This document shows, piece by piece, positions 37,887-46,034 of a stretch of DNA of 64,000 bases. Where the stretch lies: contig NZ_FOZV01000001.1 in NCBI RefSeq assembly GCF_900116065.1, positions 620,001 to 684,000 of the forward strand, given 5' to 3'. The notes beneath the pieces were generated by a model that worked only from the letters and a program-made list of their open reading frames with translations, did no database searches and was not told the origin of the DNA. Each line of letters opens with the position of its first letter. Position 1 is the first letter of the stretch. The translations under genes and the position numbers were made by a program. The stretch comes from Brevundimonas viscosa. GTDB lineage: Bacteria; Pseudomonadota; Alphaproteobacteria; Caulobacterales; Caulobacteraceae.

Positions 37887-38390
37887 ATGAACAGGACCGT
37901 GGCCATGTGGTTCGCCTTCGCAGGGCTGAGCGGCTGGTGGAGCCTCGCGGCCGCCGGTGCGGGCGAGGGCGGGTTCCTGTCTGGCCTCCTGACGATTCTG
38001 GCCTTGGGTTGCGCCCTGAACGTCGGTGTGCGCGATCGGGTCATGGCGGGATTGCTGTGGGCCTTCTCCGGCCCGGGTCTGCGCATCGTCCTGATCGTGA
38101 TCGGGACGGCGTTTCTCTGGCAGCTCGTCGGCGTGGAACTGGCGCTGCTGATGGCCGGGGACGTCCTCGCCTATGTCGAGGTGGTGGCCGCCGTCAGCCT
38201 GATCGCCGCCAGGACCCGGCTCGGCCCCATCAGGGCGGCGTTGGCCGTACGGGTGCGGCTGGTGGCGGCGAGGGTGCGGGCGTGGCCGGCTGTGCTGGCG
38301 AGGTCGGCGCGCGCGGTCCGGCCGGTTCGCCCGACACCGCCTCCACCCGAGGACGGCGACGGGGCGTTCGAAGGGTGGGCTTTGGCCTGA
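37887..38390 (+). CDS. Membrane protein, unknown function
   Basis: A 167-residue protein started at 37887 with GGAGGG seven bases before it. Four hydrophobic helices are visible, for example MWFAFAGLSGWWSLAAAG, IVLIVIGTAFLWQLVGVELA and VLAYVEVVAAVSLIAAR. A basic Arg/Val/Ala-rich stretch and a Pro-rich acidic tail follow, probably cytoplasmic. I do not recognise a family. It lies 60 bases after the arsR gene on the same strand and might be co-transcribed; its 3' end nearly meets the convergent gabD gene. Confidence 0.65.
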   Translation: MNRTVAMWFAFAGLSGWWSLAAAGAGEGGFLSGLLTILALGCALNVGVRDRVMAGLLWAFSGPGLRIVLIVIGTAFLWQLVGVELALLMAGDVLAYVEVVAAVSLIAARTRLGPIRAALAVRVRLVAARVRAWPAVLARSARAVRPVRPTPPPPEDGDGAFEGWALA

Positions 38391-38396
38391 CGCGGT

Positions 38397-39845
38397 TCAG
38401 CGCAGCGCCAGCGTCACTTGTTTGATTTCGACATATTCGTCGATGCCGTGGACCGAGCCTTCCCGGCCGTAACCGGACTGCTTGACCCCGCCGAACGGGG
38501 CGACGGCCGTCGAGATGATGCCAGTGTTGACGCCGCACATGCCGGCCTCGATGCGCCGTCCCATGCGCATCGCCCGGTCGAGGTCGCGCGTGAAGACATA
38601 GGAGGCGAGGCCGAACTCGCTGTCGTTGGCCTTGTCCAGAACCTCGTCCTCGCTGTCGAAGGGGAAGACCGGGATCAGCGGGCCGAAGGTCTCCTCGCGG
38701 CGGAACAGGGCGTCGTCGCCGCCCAGCGTCACAGTCGGCTGGAAGAAGCGACCGCCCAGCGCATGGGGCTCGCCGCCGGTCAGGATCTCGCCGCCCGAGG
38801 CCTTGGTCAGGGCGAGGTGATCCTGGACCTTGCGGACGGCCTTGTCCTCGATCAGGGGGCCGACCTTGACCCCGGGGTCGAAGGCGCCGCCGACGGGAAT
38901 CTGCGATACCGCTTCCGCCAGCCGGCGGGCGTAGTCGTGGGCCACCGACCGCTCGACGTAGACGCGGTTGGGACAGACGCAGGTCTGGCCCGAGTTGCGG
39001 AACTTGCCCCTGATGGTCTCGGCCACGGCGAGGTCGAGGTCAGCGTCGGCGAAGACGATCAGCGGCGCAGCGCCGCCCAGCTCCATCGACACCCGCTTCA
39101 GGGTCGGGGCGCACTGTTCGGCCAGCAGCCGGCCGATGGGGGTGGAGCCGGTGAAGCTGAGCTTGCGGATCAGCGGCGAGGCGGTGAGCACGCCGCCGAT
39201 GGTCGCGGCGTCGCCAGTGACGACGCTGAGCACGCCCTTGGGCAGGCCCGCCTGATACGCCAGTTCGGCCAGGGCGATGGCGGTGAAGGGGGTCTGGCTG
39301 GCCGGCTTGACCACGGCGGTGCAGCCGGCGGCGAGGGCCGGCCCCAGCTTGCGGGTCAGCATGGCCGCAGGGAAATTCCACGGCGTGATGAAGGCGCAGG
39401 GGCCGACCGCCTCGCGGAAGGTCAGGATGACGTGGCCCAGCGGACTGTCCTGGGTCTCGCCGATCAGGCGCTCGGCCTCGCCGGCGAACCATTTGATGAA
39501 GCTGTTGGCGTAGGCGACCTCGCCCTTGGCCTCCTCGAACGGCTTGCCGTTCTCGAGCGCCATGAGGGCGCCGAGGCCCCCGGCGTTCTCGTCGATCAGC
39601 CGGGCCCATTCGCGCAGGAAGGCGGCGCGGTGGTGCGGATCGGAGCGGGACCAGGCGGGGAAGGCCTCGTGGGCGGCGCGGATCGCGCGCTCCGTTTCAG
39701 CCGCGCCCAGGTCGGGGACGTGGCCGATGATCTCGTCCGTGGCGGGGTCGTCGACGGCGATGCGGGCGTCGGCCGTGACGGGCTGGCCCGCGATGAGGGC
39801 GTGCTCGCGCAGGAGCTTGAGGCCGGCGTCTCGGGCTTGGGTCAT
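38397..39845 (-). CDS. gabD: NAD(P)-dependent succinate-semialdehyde dehydrogenase
   Basis: A 482-residue aldehyde dehydrogenase. The catalytic Cys lies in NSGQTCVCPNRVYV and the general base Glu in MELGGAAPLIVF; the cofactor loop is FTGSTPIGRLLAEQ. The sequence ITPWNFPAAMLTRKLGPALA and the double Cys around the active site fit the SSADH class of GABA degradation. No GABA transaminase is adjacent. It is 34 bases downstream of the MHS transporter on the same strand, which may feed it. Confidence 0.88.
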   Translation of the reverse strand: MTQARDAGLKLLREHALIAGQPVTADARIAVDDPATDEIIGHVPDLGAAETERAIRAAHEAFPAWSRSDPHHRAAFLREWARLIDENAGGLGALMALENGKPFEEAKGEVAYANSFIKWFAGEAERLIGETQDSPLGHVILTFREAVGPCAFITPWNFPAAMLTRKLGPALAAGCTAVVKPASQTPFTAIALAELAYQAGLPKGVLSVVTGDAATIGGVLTASPLIRKLSFTGSTPIGRLLAEQCAPTLKRVSMELGGAAPLIVFADADLDLAVAETIRGKFRNSGQTCVCPNRVYVERSVAHDYARRLAEAVSQIPVGGAFDPGVKVGPLIEDKAVRKVQDHLALTKASGGEILTGGEPHALGGRFFQPTVTLGGDDALFRREETFGPLIPVFPFDSEDEVLDKANDSEFGLASYVFTRDLDRAMRMGRRIEAGMCGVNTGIISTAVAPFGGVKQSGYGREGSVHGIDEYVEIKQVTLALR

Positions 39846-39879
39846 GGCTTCGTCCGGTTCGGGGAGGAACGGAAACGTC

Positions 39880-41547
39880 TCAGGTGGCGATCGTGTTCAG
39901 GTCCCGGTGACGCGTTTCCGGCAGCCACAGCAGGCTGACGATCACGGCGACCAGCGTGAAGAAGACCGAATACCACAGGCCGAAGTAGATGTTCCCCGAC
40001 CACGCCACGAGGGCGAAGCTGGCCGCCGGTAGCAGGCCGCCGACCCAGCCGGTGCCGATGTTGTAGGGCAGGCTCATCGCCGTGTACCGCACCCGCGTCG
40101 GGAACAGCTCGACCAGGGCCGCGGCCTGAGGCCCGTACAGGGCCGTGGCGGCCACCATGAAGACCATCAGGATGGCGAAGACCAGCGGCAGGTTGATGCG
40201 TGCGGGATCCGCGGCGGTCGGGTAGCCGACCTCGGCGAGAGCGCCCTTGATGCGGCCCTCGACGTCCGCCCGGGCCGCGGCCAGCGCCGTCGGGTCGAGG
40301 GCGCGGCCGTCGACCGACCTGACCTCGGTCGCGCCGATCCGCACCACCGCGACGGACCCGGCCGGGGCGGCGGCGTTGGCGTAGGACACCCCGGCGTTGG
40401 ACAGCACGCTCTTGGCGATGTCGCAGCTGCTCGAGAAGGCGGCCTTGCCGATGGGGTCGAACTGCAGGGCGCAGGTCGCCGGGTCGGCCGCCACGGTCAC
40501 CGGCGCCGCCGCCTGGGCCTCGGCCAGGGCGGGGTTGGCGGCGCGCGTCAGGGCGTGGAAGCCGGGGAAGAAGGCGACGAGGGCCAGGATCATGCCGAAC
40601 AGCATCACCGGCTTGCGGCCCACCCGGTCCGACAGCCAGCCGAAGAAGACGTAAAGCCCGGCCGACGCCACGGTCAGCGCCAGCACCAGCTGGTCGACGG
40701 TGTTGGTGTCCACCTTCAGAACCCGCTCCATGAAGAAGCGGGTGTAGAAATAGCCGCAGTACCAGACCGCCCCCTGGGCGATCATGATGCCGAACAGGGC
40801 CAGCAGCACGAAGCGGCCGTTCCGCCACGTCAGGAAGGCCTCGCGGTATGGGGCGCGGTGGTCGGCGTCCGACGCCTCGGCCTCCATCCGCCGGTAGGCG
40901 GGGCTTTCGTTCAGCCGCAGCCGGATCCACAGCGAGATGGCCAGCAGCAGGGCCGACAGCAGGAAGGGAATGCGCCAGCCCCAGGCGTCGAAGGCCTCGG
41001 CCCCGACGGCGGCGCGGGTGGCGAGGATCACGGTCAGCGCCCCGATCAGGCCGAAGGCGGCGGTGGTCTGGATCCAGCCGGTCATGTAGCCGCGCCGCCC
41101 TTGGGGCGCATGCTCGGCCACATAGATGGCCGCGCCGCCGTACTCGCCGCCCAGGGCGAAGCCCTGCAGCATGCGCATGACCAGCAGCAGGATCGGGGCC
41201 GCGATGCCGATCTGGCCGTAGTCGGGCAGCAGGCCGATGGCGACCGTGGCCGCGCCCATTAGGGTGATGGTGACGAGGAAGGTGGTCTTTCGCCCGGTGC
41301 GGTCGCCAAACCAGCCGAACACCAGCGCCCCCAACGGCCGCACCACGAAGCCGAGGCCGAAGGTCAGCAGGGCCATGATGTAGGCGACGGTCTCGCCCGC
41401 GTCGGCGAAGAAGTGCCGTGCGATCACCGTGGCGAGCGAGCCGAAGACGAAGAAGTCGTACCACTCGAAGGCGGTGCCCGCGGCCGAGGCCGTCACCACC
41501 GTGCGCAGCCCCGGCTCGCGCCCGGCCGCCGCGTCCCCTGTCGCCAT
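39880..41547 (-). CDS. MHS-family MFS transporter with periplasmic-type insert
   Basis: A 555-residue transporter of the metabolite:H+ symporter group (ShiA/ProP/KgtP relatives). It begins with the typical GTAFEWYDFFVFGSLATVIA; the MFS motif FGWFGDRTGRKTT and GGEYGGAAIYVAEHAPQGRR are clear. Between two TM helices, at about residues 345-445, is a hydrophilic insert of roughly 100 residues with two Cys (ATCALQF and SSSCDIA), making the protein over 100 residues longer than usual. GGGGAGG precedes the start. The substrate is probably a carboxylate. Confidence 0.87.
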   Translation of the reverse strand: MATGDAAAGREPGLRTVVTASAAGTAFEWYDFFVFGSLATVIARHFFADAGETVAYIMALLTFGLGFVVRPLGALVFGWFGDRTGRKTTFLVTITLMGAATVAIGLLPDYGQIGIAAPILLLVMRMLQGFALGGEYGGAAIYVAEHAPQGRRGYMTGWIQTTAAFGLIGALTVILATRAAVGAEAFDAWGWRIPFLLSALLLAISLWIRLRLNESPAYRRMEAEASDADHRAPYREAFLTWRNGRFVLLALFGIMIAQGAVWYCGYFYTRFFMERVLKVDTNTVDQLVLALTVASAGLYVFFGWLSDRVGRKPVMLFGMILALVAFFPGFHALTRAANPALAEAQAAAPVTVAADPATCALQFDPIGKAAFSSSCDIAKSVLSNAGVSYANAAAPAGSVAVVRIGATEVRSVDGRALDPTALAAARADVEGRIKGALAEVGYPTAADPARINLPLVFAILMVFMVAATALYGPQAAALVELFPTRVRYTAMSLPYNIGTGWVGGLLPAASFALVAWSGNIYFGLWYSVFFTLVAVIVSLLWLPETRHRDLNTIAT

Positions 41548-41632
41548 CGATCGCCTCCCCGCGTCGGTGCCGGCGGGATGCTGGAGGCGGGCGCGTCCCT
41601 GCGCAAGAGGGCTGAGCGGCCTTCAGACAGGC

Positions 41633-41669
41633 GAAGGCCCGCCGGCGGGGGGAGGGCCGGCGGGCCTTC
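41633..41669 (-). terminator. Strong GC hairpin downstream of entericidin gene
   Basis: GAAGGCCCGCCGGC (41633-41646) pairs perfectly with its complement (41656-41669) across a 9-base loop. It lies about 48 bases beyond the entericidin stop on the minus strand and beyond the MHS start on the other. T-tracts are weak on both sides, so termination efficiency is uncertain. Confidence 0.6.
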
Positions 41670-41716
41670 TTCTCAACCGGGCCGCGGGTCGGGGGAAAAC
41701 CGCGGACCGGGAACCG

Positions 41717-41854
41717 TCAGTTCTTCGCGTCTTCTGCCGCGTCGGTGACCGCGTCGCCCGCGGCCGAGGCGTCGCGACCGACGCCCGAGATGGTGTTGCA
41801 GGCCGCGGTGGTCAGGGCGGCCGCGGCGGCGATCAGAACGAAAACCTTGCGCAT
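41717..41854 (-). CDS. Entericidin-family small lipoprotein
   Basis: A 45-residue lipoprotein read directly from the sequence: MRKVFVLIAAAAALTTAAC is a lipobox signal, and the mature CNTISGVGRDASAAGDAV with TDAAEDAKN is the entericidin A/B pattern. GGAG lies eight bases before the ATG. Entericidins are small envelope lipoproteins tied to stationary-phase or stress lysis balance. The gene lies just after the histidine kinase on the same strand but has its own EcfG-type promoter (41897-41921), marking it as a general-stress target. Confidence 0.88.
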   Translation of the reverse strand: MRKVFVLIAAAAALTTAACNTISGVGRDASAAGDAVTDAAEDAKN

Positions 41855-41894
41855 GTTCGAAACTCCAGAGGGGCCGGGGAGGGCGTCTGGCGTA

Positions 41895-43664
41895 TCAACG
41901 TGACGGGCCCGGGCCGGTTCCCAGATCCGCCGGATCCAAGGGAACGACGGCCTCCGGCGTGGCGAAGGTCATCCGGGCGATGGTCCCGCCGCCGGGCGCA
42001 GGAAGCATCTCGACCTCGCCCCGCAGCTGCTTGGCGAAGGCCCCCATCAGGGTGCGGCCCACGCCGGCGCGGACGGTGTCGTCGACGCCCGGTCCGTTGT
42101 CCTCGACCTCCAGCACGCTGGTGTCGCCGTTCACCCGGAACCGAACCTTGAGGTCGCCGCCGTGTTCGGCGAAGGCGTGCTTCTGGGCGTTGGTGACCGC
42201 CTCGACCAGCCACAGGGCCAGGGGTGCCAGCTTGTCGGGATCCACGACCAGCGAGTCCGCTTCCACCGAGGAGGTGACCAGGTGGCCGCGGCCGCTCTCG
42301 TTGGCGATCAGCTGGCCGACAAGTTCGGTCAGGAAGACGCGCGCATCTGCGTAGCGCAGGTCGTCGCTCTGGTAGAGGGTGCGGTAGATCAGGGCGAGGG
42401 CGGCGATGCGCTGGCGGGTGTCGCCCACCGCGGCGCGGGCCGGCGCGTCCTTCAGCGCCCTCTGCTGCATCGACAGCAGGGACGAGATGATCTGCAGGTT
42501 GTTCTTCACCCGGTGGTGGATCTCGCGCATCAGCGCGTCCTTCTCCGCCAGCGACGCCAGCAGGGCGGCGTCGCGGGTGGTGATGGTCTCGGCCAGGTCA
42601 TCCAGCGTCTTCGCCAGCAGGCGGATCTCGGCCGGAGCGTTGACCGCCTGGACGGGGCGGACGGTGAAGCGGCCGCGGGCATAGATGGCGGCGACCCGCT
42701 CCAGATAGTCCAGCCAGCGAATGATGATCCGTTCGCTGACCAGCATGACCATGGCGAAGGCGGCCAGCCAGGCCCCGAGCGGCAGCAGCAGGAGGCCCAC
42801 AGGGTTCAGTCGCGCCCAGGACAGCAGACCGGGCGAGGGCGCCGAGAGCAGGGCGTACACGTCGCGTCCGGCCAGGGCCGCGCCGGCGAAGACCCGATGT
42901 CCCTCGGAGGTGTCGGCTTCGAAGACGGCCGAGCCGCTGTCCCGCGCGCGTTCGACCCAGCCGGCCAGCGACGGTCCGCCGGTCAGGGCGAAAGCCTGGG
43001 GATCGGTGGCGATCAGAAGCGCCCCCGTCGCGTCTGTCAGCGCCGCCTGGGAATCTTCGGGCAAGGCGGGGTCCGCGACATCTGGCTGCAGGGCGGCGAG
43101 CGGGATCAGGGCCGCCATGGCGCCGTCGAAGGCGCCCAGCGGACGCTCGAGGCGCTGGGCGATGATCATCGCCGGCGGCTGGCCTGGCATCGCGGGGGCT
43201 CGGGCCAGAACGGTGCTCTCGCCGGCCTGCAGGCGCCGGAACCACGGCGCTTCGCGGGCGCGGTTCAACCAGGCCGGAGAGGCTCCGGTCGACCCGCCCG
43301 AAGCGCAGACGGTCTCTCCGGTGGCCGTCACCCGGGCGAGGCCGTCCAGTTCGTCGAGGCGCCCGACGAGATCCGTCAGGCGCGGCTCGCAGAAGACTTC
43401 CAGCCCCACGGGCCGCAAGGCCTGGAGGAGCACGCCGGCGCTGTCGAGCCGTGTCTTGGCGCGGGCGGCGGTTCGCTCGGCGGCCAGCTGCAGGTCAGTC
43501 CGCCGCTCGAGATCCTGTTCGCGAAACTGCGATTGCGCCTGCACCGCCCCGAGCACGAGGATCGGCAGCAGGGCGCCCGCCATGGCGACGCCCAGCCGGA
43601 AGCGGATGCCGTGGATTCCCGGTCGGGCCAGTCCCCGTCCGAGCGTTCGCCCGAGGCGGACCAC
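41895..43664 (-). CDS. phyK: General stress response sensor histidine kinase (PhyK-type)
   Basis: A 589-residue HWE/HisKA_2 kinase. TM1 (residues about 22-43) and TM2 (about 290-312, VGLLLLPLGAWLAAFAMVML) bracket a periplasmic sensor domain with Cys92 (LEVFCEPRL) and a second Cys in GETVCASGG. A HAMP-like linker follows. The phospho-acceptor region MREIHHRVKNNLQIISSLLS has His383/His384, and the ATP site EAVTNAQKHAF is present. In C. crescentus PhyK is encoded beside phyR-nepR-sigT and phosphorylates PhyR; a periplasmic Cys near residue 95 is important there. It starts four bases after the ecfG stop. Confidence 0.87.
   Translation of the reverse strand: MVRLGRTLGRGLARPGIHGIRFRLGVAMAGALLPILVLGAVQAQSQFREQDLERRTDLQLAAERTAARAKTRLDSAGVLLQALRPVGLEVFCEPRLTDLVGRLDELDGLARVTATGETVCASGGSTGASPAWLNRAREAPWFRRLQAGESTVLARAPAMPGQPPAMIIAQRLERPLGAFDGAMAALIPLAALQPDVADPALPEDSQAALTDATGALLIATDPQAFALTGGPSLAGWVERARDSGSAVFEADTSEGHRVFAGAALAGRDVYALLSAPSPGLLSWARLNPVGLLLLPLGAWLAAFAMVMLVSERIIIRWLDYLERVAAIYARGRFTVRPVQAVNAPAEIRLLAKTLDDLAETITTRDAALLASLAEKDALMREIHHRVKNNLQIISSLLSMQQRALKDAPARAAVGDTRQRIAALALIYRTLYQSDDLRYADARVFLTELVGQLIANESGRGHLVTSSVEADSLVVDPDKLAPLALWLVEAVTNAQKHAFAEHGGDLKVRFRVNGDTSVLEVEDNGPGVDDTVRAGVGRTLMGAFAKQLRGEVEMLPAPGGGTIARMTFATPEAVVPLDPADLGTGPGPSR
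41897..41921 (-). promoter_or_regulatory. EcfG-type promoter of the entericidin gene
   Basis: Read on the minus strand: GGAAC (41921-41917), 16 bases, CGTT (41900-41897). This matches the EcfG/sigma-T consensus (GGAAC-N16/17-CGTT). Predicted transcription would start near 41889, giving a leader of about 35 bases to the ATG at 41854. Confidence 0.82.
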
Positions 43665-43668
43665 CGCC

Positions 43669-44277
43669 TCAGTCCCGAACGCTGCTCAGGCGGTCGGCGT
43701 CTGCGAGAATGGAGCGCATGGCGTCGCCGGCCGCGCGCCCGTCACGGGCGTAGCCGCCCTTCTCGAGCGTCGCCTGCAGGGCCTTGCGCGCCCGGGACAC
43801 GCGGCTTTTCACCGTGCCCACCGCGCATTGGCAGATTTCCGCCGCCTCCTCGTAGGCGAAGCCCCCGGCTCCGACCAGGATCAGGGCCTCGCGCTGTTCC
43901 TCGGGCAGGGTCGCCAGCGCCAGACGCAGTTCGTCGAGAGCCACAGGCGACTCCGGGTCGTCGACCGCCACCAGCGTCCGCTCGGCCGCTTCCTGGTCCA
44001 GCTGGGACTGGCGCCACGAGCGCCGCTTCTCCGAGTAGAACTGGTTGCGGAGGATCATGAAGGTCCACGCCTTCATGTTGGTGCCCATCTGATAGCTGGC
44101 CCGGGCGTCCCACGCCTTCATCATGGCGTCCTGGGCGAGGTCGTCGGCCGCCGTCGGATCTCCGGTGAGGGTGCGCGCGAAAGCCCGCAGGTGCGGAATC
44201 AGCGCGACGAGCTCCTTCTTGAAGGCGTCGTCGTCGGCGGAGGGCGGCTTGGGCGGCGGGTTGGACGCACCGCTCAT
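43669..44277 (-). CDS. ecfG: General stress ECF sigma factor EcfG (SigT)
   Basis: A 202-residue ECF sigma factor. Region 2 includes HLRAFARTLTGDPTAADDLA and QDAMMKAWDARASYQMGTNM then KAWTFMILRNQFYSEKRR, the EcfG-type pattern; region 4 is LATLPEEQREALILVGAGGF with YEEAAEICQCAVGTVKSRVS. The sigma factor drives the general stress regulon once NepR is removed. It overlaps nepR by 4 bases, so levels of the two are coupled, and is co-oriented with phyK. Confidence 0.95.
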   Translation of the reverse strand: MSGASNPPPKPPSADDDAFKKELVALIPHLRAFARTLTGDPTAADDLAQDAMMKAWDARASYQMGTNMKAWTFMILRNQFYSEKRRSWRQSQLDQEAAERTLVAVDDPESPVALDELRLALATLPEEQREALILVGAGGFAYEEAAEICQCAVGTVKSRVSRARKALQATLEKGGYARDGRAAGDAMRSILADADRLSSVRD

Positions 44278-44486
44278 GCGCCACCTTCGCCGGCCGTGCG
44301 CTTGTCGGCGCGCCGGAGGATATCGAGAAACTCGTCCGGCACAGGCTCGTTCACGACCTCGTCGAACATATGCCGCAGCTTCACGCCGATGGCCTGCTGG
44401 CGAAGACGCGCCTCCTCCAGGCCGGCGCCCTTGGGCGGCTTGCCCGGGGGGTTGGAATTGTCTGTCATCGAAAAAACGGTCGCCAC
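44274..44486 (-). CDS. nepR: Anti-sigma factor NepR
   Basis: A 70-residue protein. The conserved helices IGVKLRHMFDEVVNEPVPDE and FLDILRRAD are the NepR core that binds EcfG and, under stress, phosphorylated PhyR. The start is a GTG at 44486 (the ATG six codons later at 44468 is an alternative; neither has a strong ribosome binding site). An EcfG-type promoter (44511-44535) precedes it, so the sigma factor activates its own operon together with its inhibitor. Confidence 0.93.
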   Translation of the reverse strand: MATVFSMTDNSNPPGKPPKGAGLEEARLRQQAIGVKLRHMFDEVVNEPVPDEFLDILRRADKRTAGEGGA

Positions 44487-44510
44487 CCTGACGCTATTGA
44501 TTGAGCCGGA

Positions 44511-44535
44511 AACGCCAGCCTCTCCCTCCGGTTCC
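44511..44535 (-). promoter_or_regulatory. EcfG-type promoter of nepR-ecfG
   Basis: On the minus strand: GGAAC (44535-44531), 16 bases, CGTT (44514-44511). The predicted transcript would begin near 44503, 17 bases before the nepR GTG. Confidence 0.85.
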
Positions 44536-44576
44536 GGCCCGCGAGTCGAAATATGCTCAAGCTGGTCGCTCCCCCG

Positions 44577-44601
44577 GGAACCGTGACCGATTTGATACGT
44601 T
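44577..44601 (+). promoter_or_regulatory. EcfG-type promoter of phyR
   Basis: GGAAC (44577-44581), 16 bases, CGTT (44598-44601), in the intergenic region between nepR and phyR. It would start transcription near 44609, about 50 bases before phyR. The phyR and nepR elements are divergent, with about 40 bases between them. Confidence 0.85.
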
Positions 44602-44657
44602 GACGGGGACTGCTGCGGTCTCGCTTCCGGAGGCCGAATCCTGTCGGGGACTTACGT

Positions 44658-45452
44658 ATGAGCCTGCTGGCACGCCTTGCGCCACACCTTCCCTATGTCC
44701 GTCGTTACGCGCGGGCGCTCACCGGCGACCAGACGACGGGCGACAACTACGTCCGGGTCGCGCTCGAGGCGCTCGCCGCCGGGGAACGCCAGCTTCCCGC
44801 CGAGATGACCCCGCGGGTCGCCCTCTATCATGTGTTCCACGCCATCTGGGCATCCACCGGCGCACGGCTGGAGGACCAGAGCGGGCTGGACAACCGCGAC
44901 GATCCGTCCAACCGGCTGATGCGCATCGCGCCGCGCTCGCGCCAGGCCTTCCTGCTCACCGCTCTCGAAGGGTTCACGCCCTCGGAAGCGGCCCAGATCC
45001 TCGACGCCGACGCCCAGGATGTGGAGCGGCTGATCGGCGAGGCACAGTCCGACATCGACGCCGAACTGGCCACGGACGTGCTGATCATCGAGGACGAGGC
45101 GATCATCTCTGCCGATATCGAAAGCCTGGTGAAGGAACTGGGCCACCGCGTCACCGGCACGGCCACCACCCACGACGAGGCGGTCGACGCCGTCGCGCGC
45201 CACCGTCCGGGCCTGGTGCTGGCCGACATCCAGCTGGCCGACGGCTCCTCGGGCATCGACGCGGTCAAGGACATCCTCAAGCGCATCGACGTGCCGGTGA
45301 TCTTCATCACCGCCTTCCCGGAGCGCCTGCTCACCGGCGAGCGGCCGGAGCCGACCTTCCTGATCACCAAGCCGTTCCAGCCGGAGACGGTGAAGGCGGC
45401 GATCAGCCAGGCCCTGTTCTTCCATCCGTCGCGGCAGAAGGAAGCCGCCTGA
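44658..45452 (+). CDS. phyR: General stress response regulator PhyR
   Basis: A 264-residue response regulator with an N-terminal EcfG-like domain (residues 1-138; LPYVRRYARALTGDQTTGDN and LTALEGFTPSEAAQILD) that mimics a sigma factor, and a C-terminal receiver domain. The phospho-acceptor is Asp190 (LVLADIQLADG), with acidic residues in IIEDEAIIS, Thr218 (FITAFPERL) and Lys238 (LITKPFQ). On phosphorylation it captures NepR and frees EcfG. Divergent from nepR-ecfG-phyK; a terminator follows. Confidence 0.97.
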   Translation: MSLLARLAPHLPYVRRYARALTGDQTTGDNYVRVALEALAAGERQLPAEMTPRVALYHVFHAIWASTGARLEDQSGLDNRDDPSNRLMRIAPRSRQAFLLTALEGFTPSEAAQILDADAQDVERLIGEAQSDIDAELATDVLIIEDEAIISADIESLVKELGHRVTGTATTHDEAVDAVARHRPGLVLADIQLADGSSGIDAVKDILKRIDVPVIFITAFPERLLTGERPEPTFLITKPFQPETVKAAISQALFFHPSRQKEAA

Positions 45453-45484
45453 GGCGGGTTCTCGACATCCGTCGCCTGCAACAG

Positions 45485-45512
45485 CGGCCCCGGTCCCGGA
45501 CCGGGGCCGTTT
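45485..45512. terminator. Bidirectional terminator between phyR and membrane-protein gene
   Basis: CGGCCCCGGTCC (45485-45496) and GGACCGGGGCCG (45498-45509) are perfect complements with a one-base centre (in practice an 11-bp stem and 3-base loop), followed by TTT. It separates two convergent genes. Confidence 0.8.
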
Positions 45513-45521
45513 CGCATGGCG

Positions 45522-45902
45522 CTATTGACCCTCGACCGGGGTCGCCGCCGGCTCGGCGGCGACGGTCGGCGCGTTGACGTTCGGCGCCTCGCCGGTGGGC
45601 GGGGCGGTCGGTTCGCCGGTGGCGGTGGTCGGGGCGTCGGCGGCCGGGATCCGGCTCCCGCCCTCGCCCTGGAAGGCGGCGGCGTCGATGGGCTGGTCCC
45701 CGTCGTTGGCGTTGGTCTGCGACAGACGCCCGGCGGAGGCGAACCAGATCACCGCGAAGGCGATGGTCACCAGCGCGATCCCCACCAGGAGCACCATCAG
45801 GATGCGCTTTCCGCCGCGGCCCTGACGGACGTACTGGGCCTCGACGGGCCGGCCTTCGTGGACGGCGTCGGCGGAGTGGTCGTGCGGAGATTCGTGGGTC
45901 AT
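45522..45902 (-). CDS. Single-pass membrane protein in the stress locus
   Basis: A 126-residue protein with a His/Asp-rich cytoplasmic head (MTHESPHDHSADAVHEG), one TM helix (ILMVLLVGIALVTIAFAVIW) and a Pro/Thr/Ala-rich, acidic, probably disordered periplasmic tail. GGGAGG is well placed before the start. No family recognised. An EcfG-type promoter (45940-45964) stands about 38 bases upstream of the start, so it is predicted to be a general-stress gene. It is convergent with phyR. Confidence 0.75.
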   Translation of the reverse strand: MTHESPHDHSADAVHEGRPVEAQYVRQGRGGKRILMVLLVGIALVTIAFAVIWFASAGRLSQTNANDGDQPIDAAAFQGEGGSRIPAADAPTTATGEPTAPPTGEAPNVNAPTVAAEPAATPVEGQ

Positions 45903-45939
45903 GGATCGCCTCCCGGCTCGGGTTCGGTGTGGCAGGGGA

Positions 45940-45964
45940 AACGGATCGCGAGCGTCGCCGTTCC
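45940..45964 (-). promoter_or_regulatory. EcfG-type promoter of the membrane-protein gene
   Basis: On the minus strand: GGAAC (45964-45960), 16 bases, CGTT (45943-45940). Predicted start of transcription near 45932, with a 30-base leader containing GGGAGG. Confidence 0.82.
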
Positions 45965-46002
45965 GGCTTCCCCGGGGAGGCGAAAAAAATCGCGGCGGCG
46001 CC

Positions 46003-46027
46003 GGAACCGCGCCGGGGCGCCCCCGTT
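46003..46027 (+). promoter_or_regulatory. EcfG-type promoter of a small RNA
   Basis: GGAAC (46003-46007), 16 bases, CGTT (46024-46027). No coding sequence starts downstream before a strong terminator at 46121-46145, which implies a short non-coding transcript. It is divergent from the element at 45940-45964. Confidence 0.8.
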
Positions 46028-46034
46028 ATCTCGC

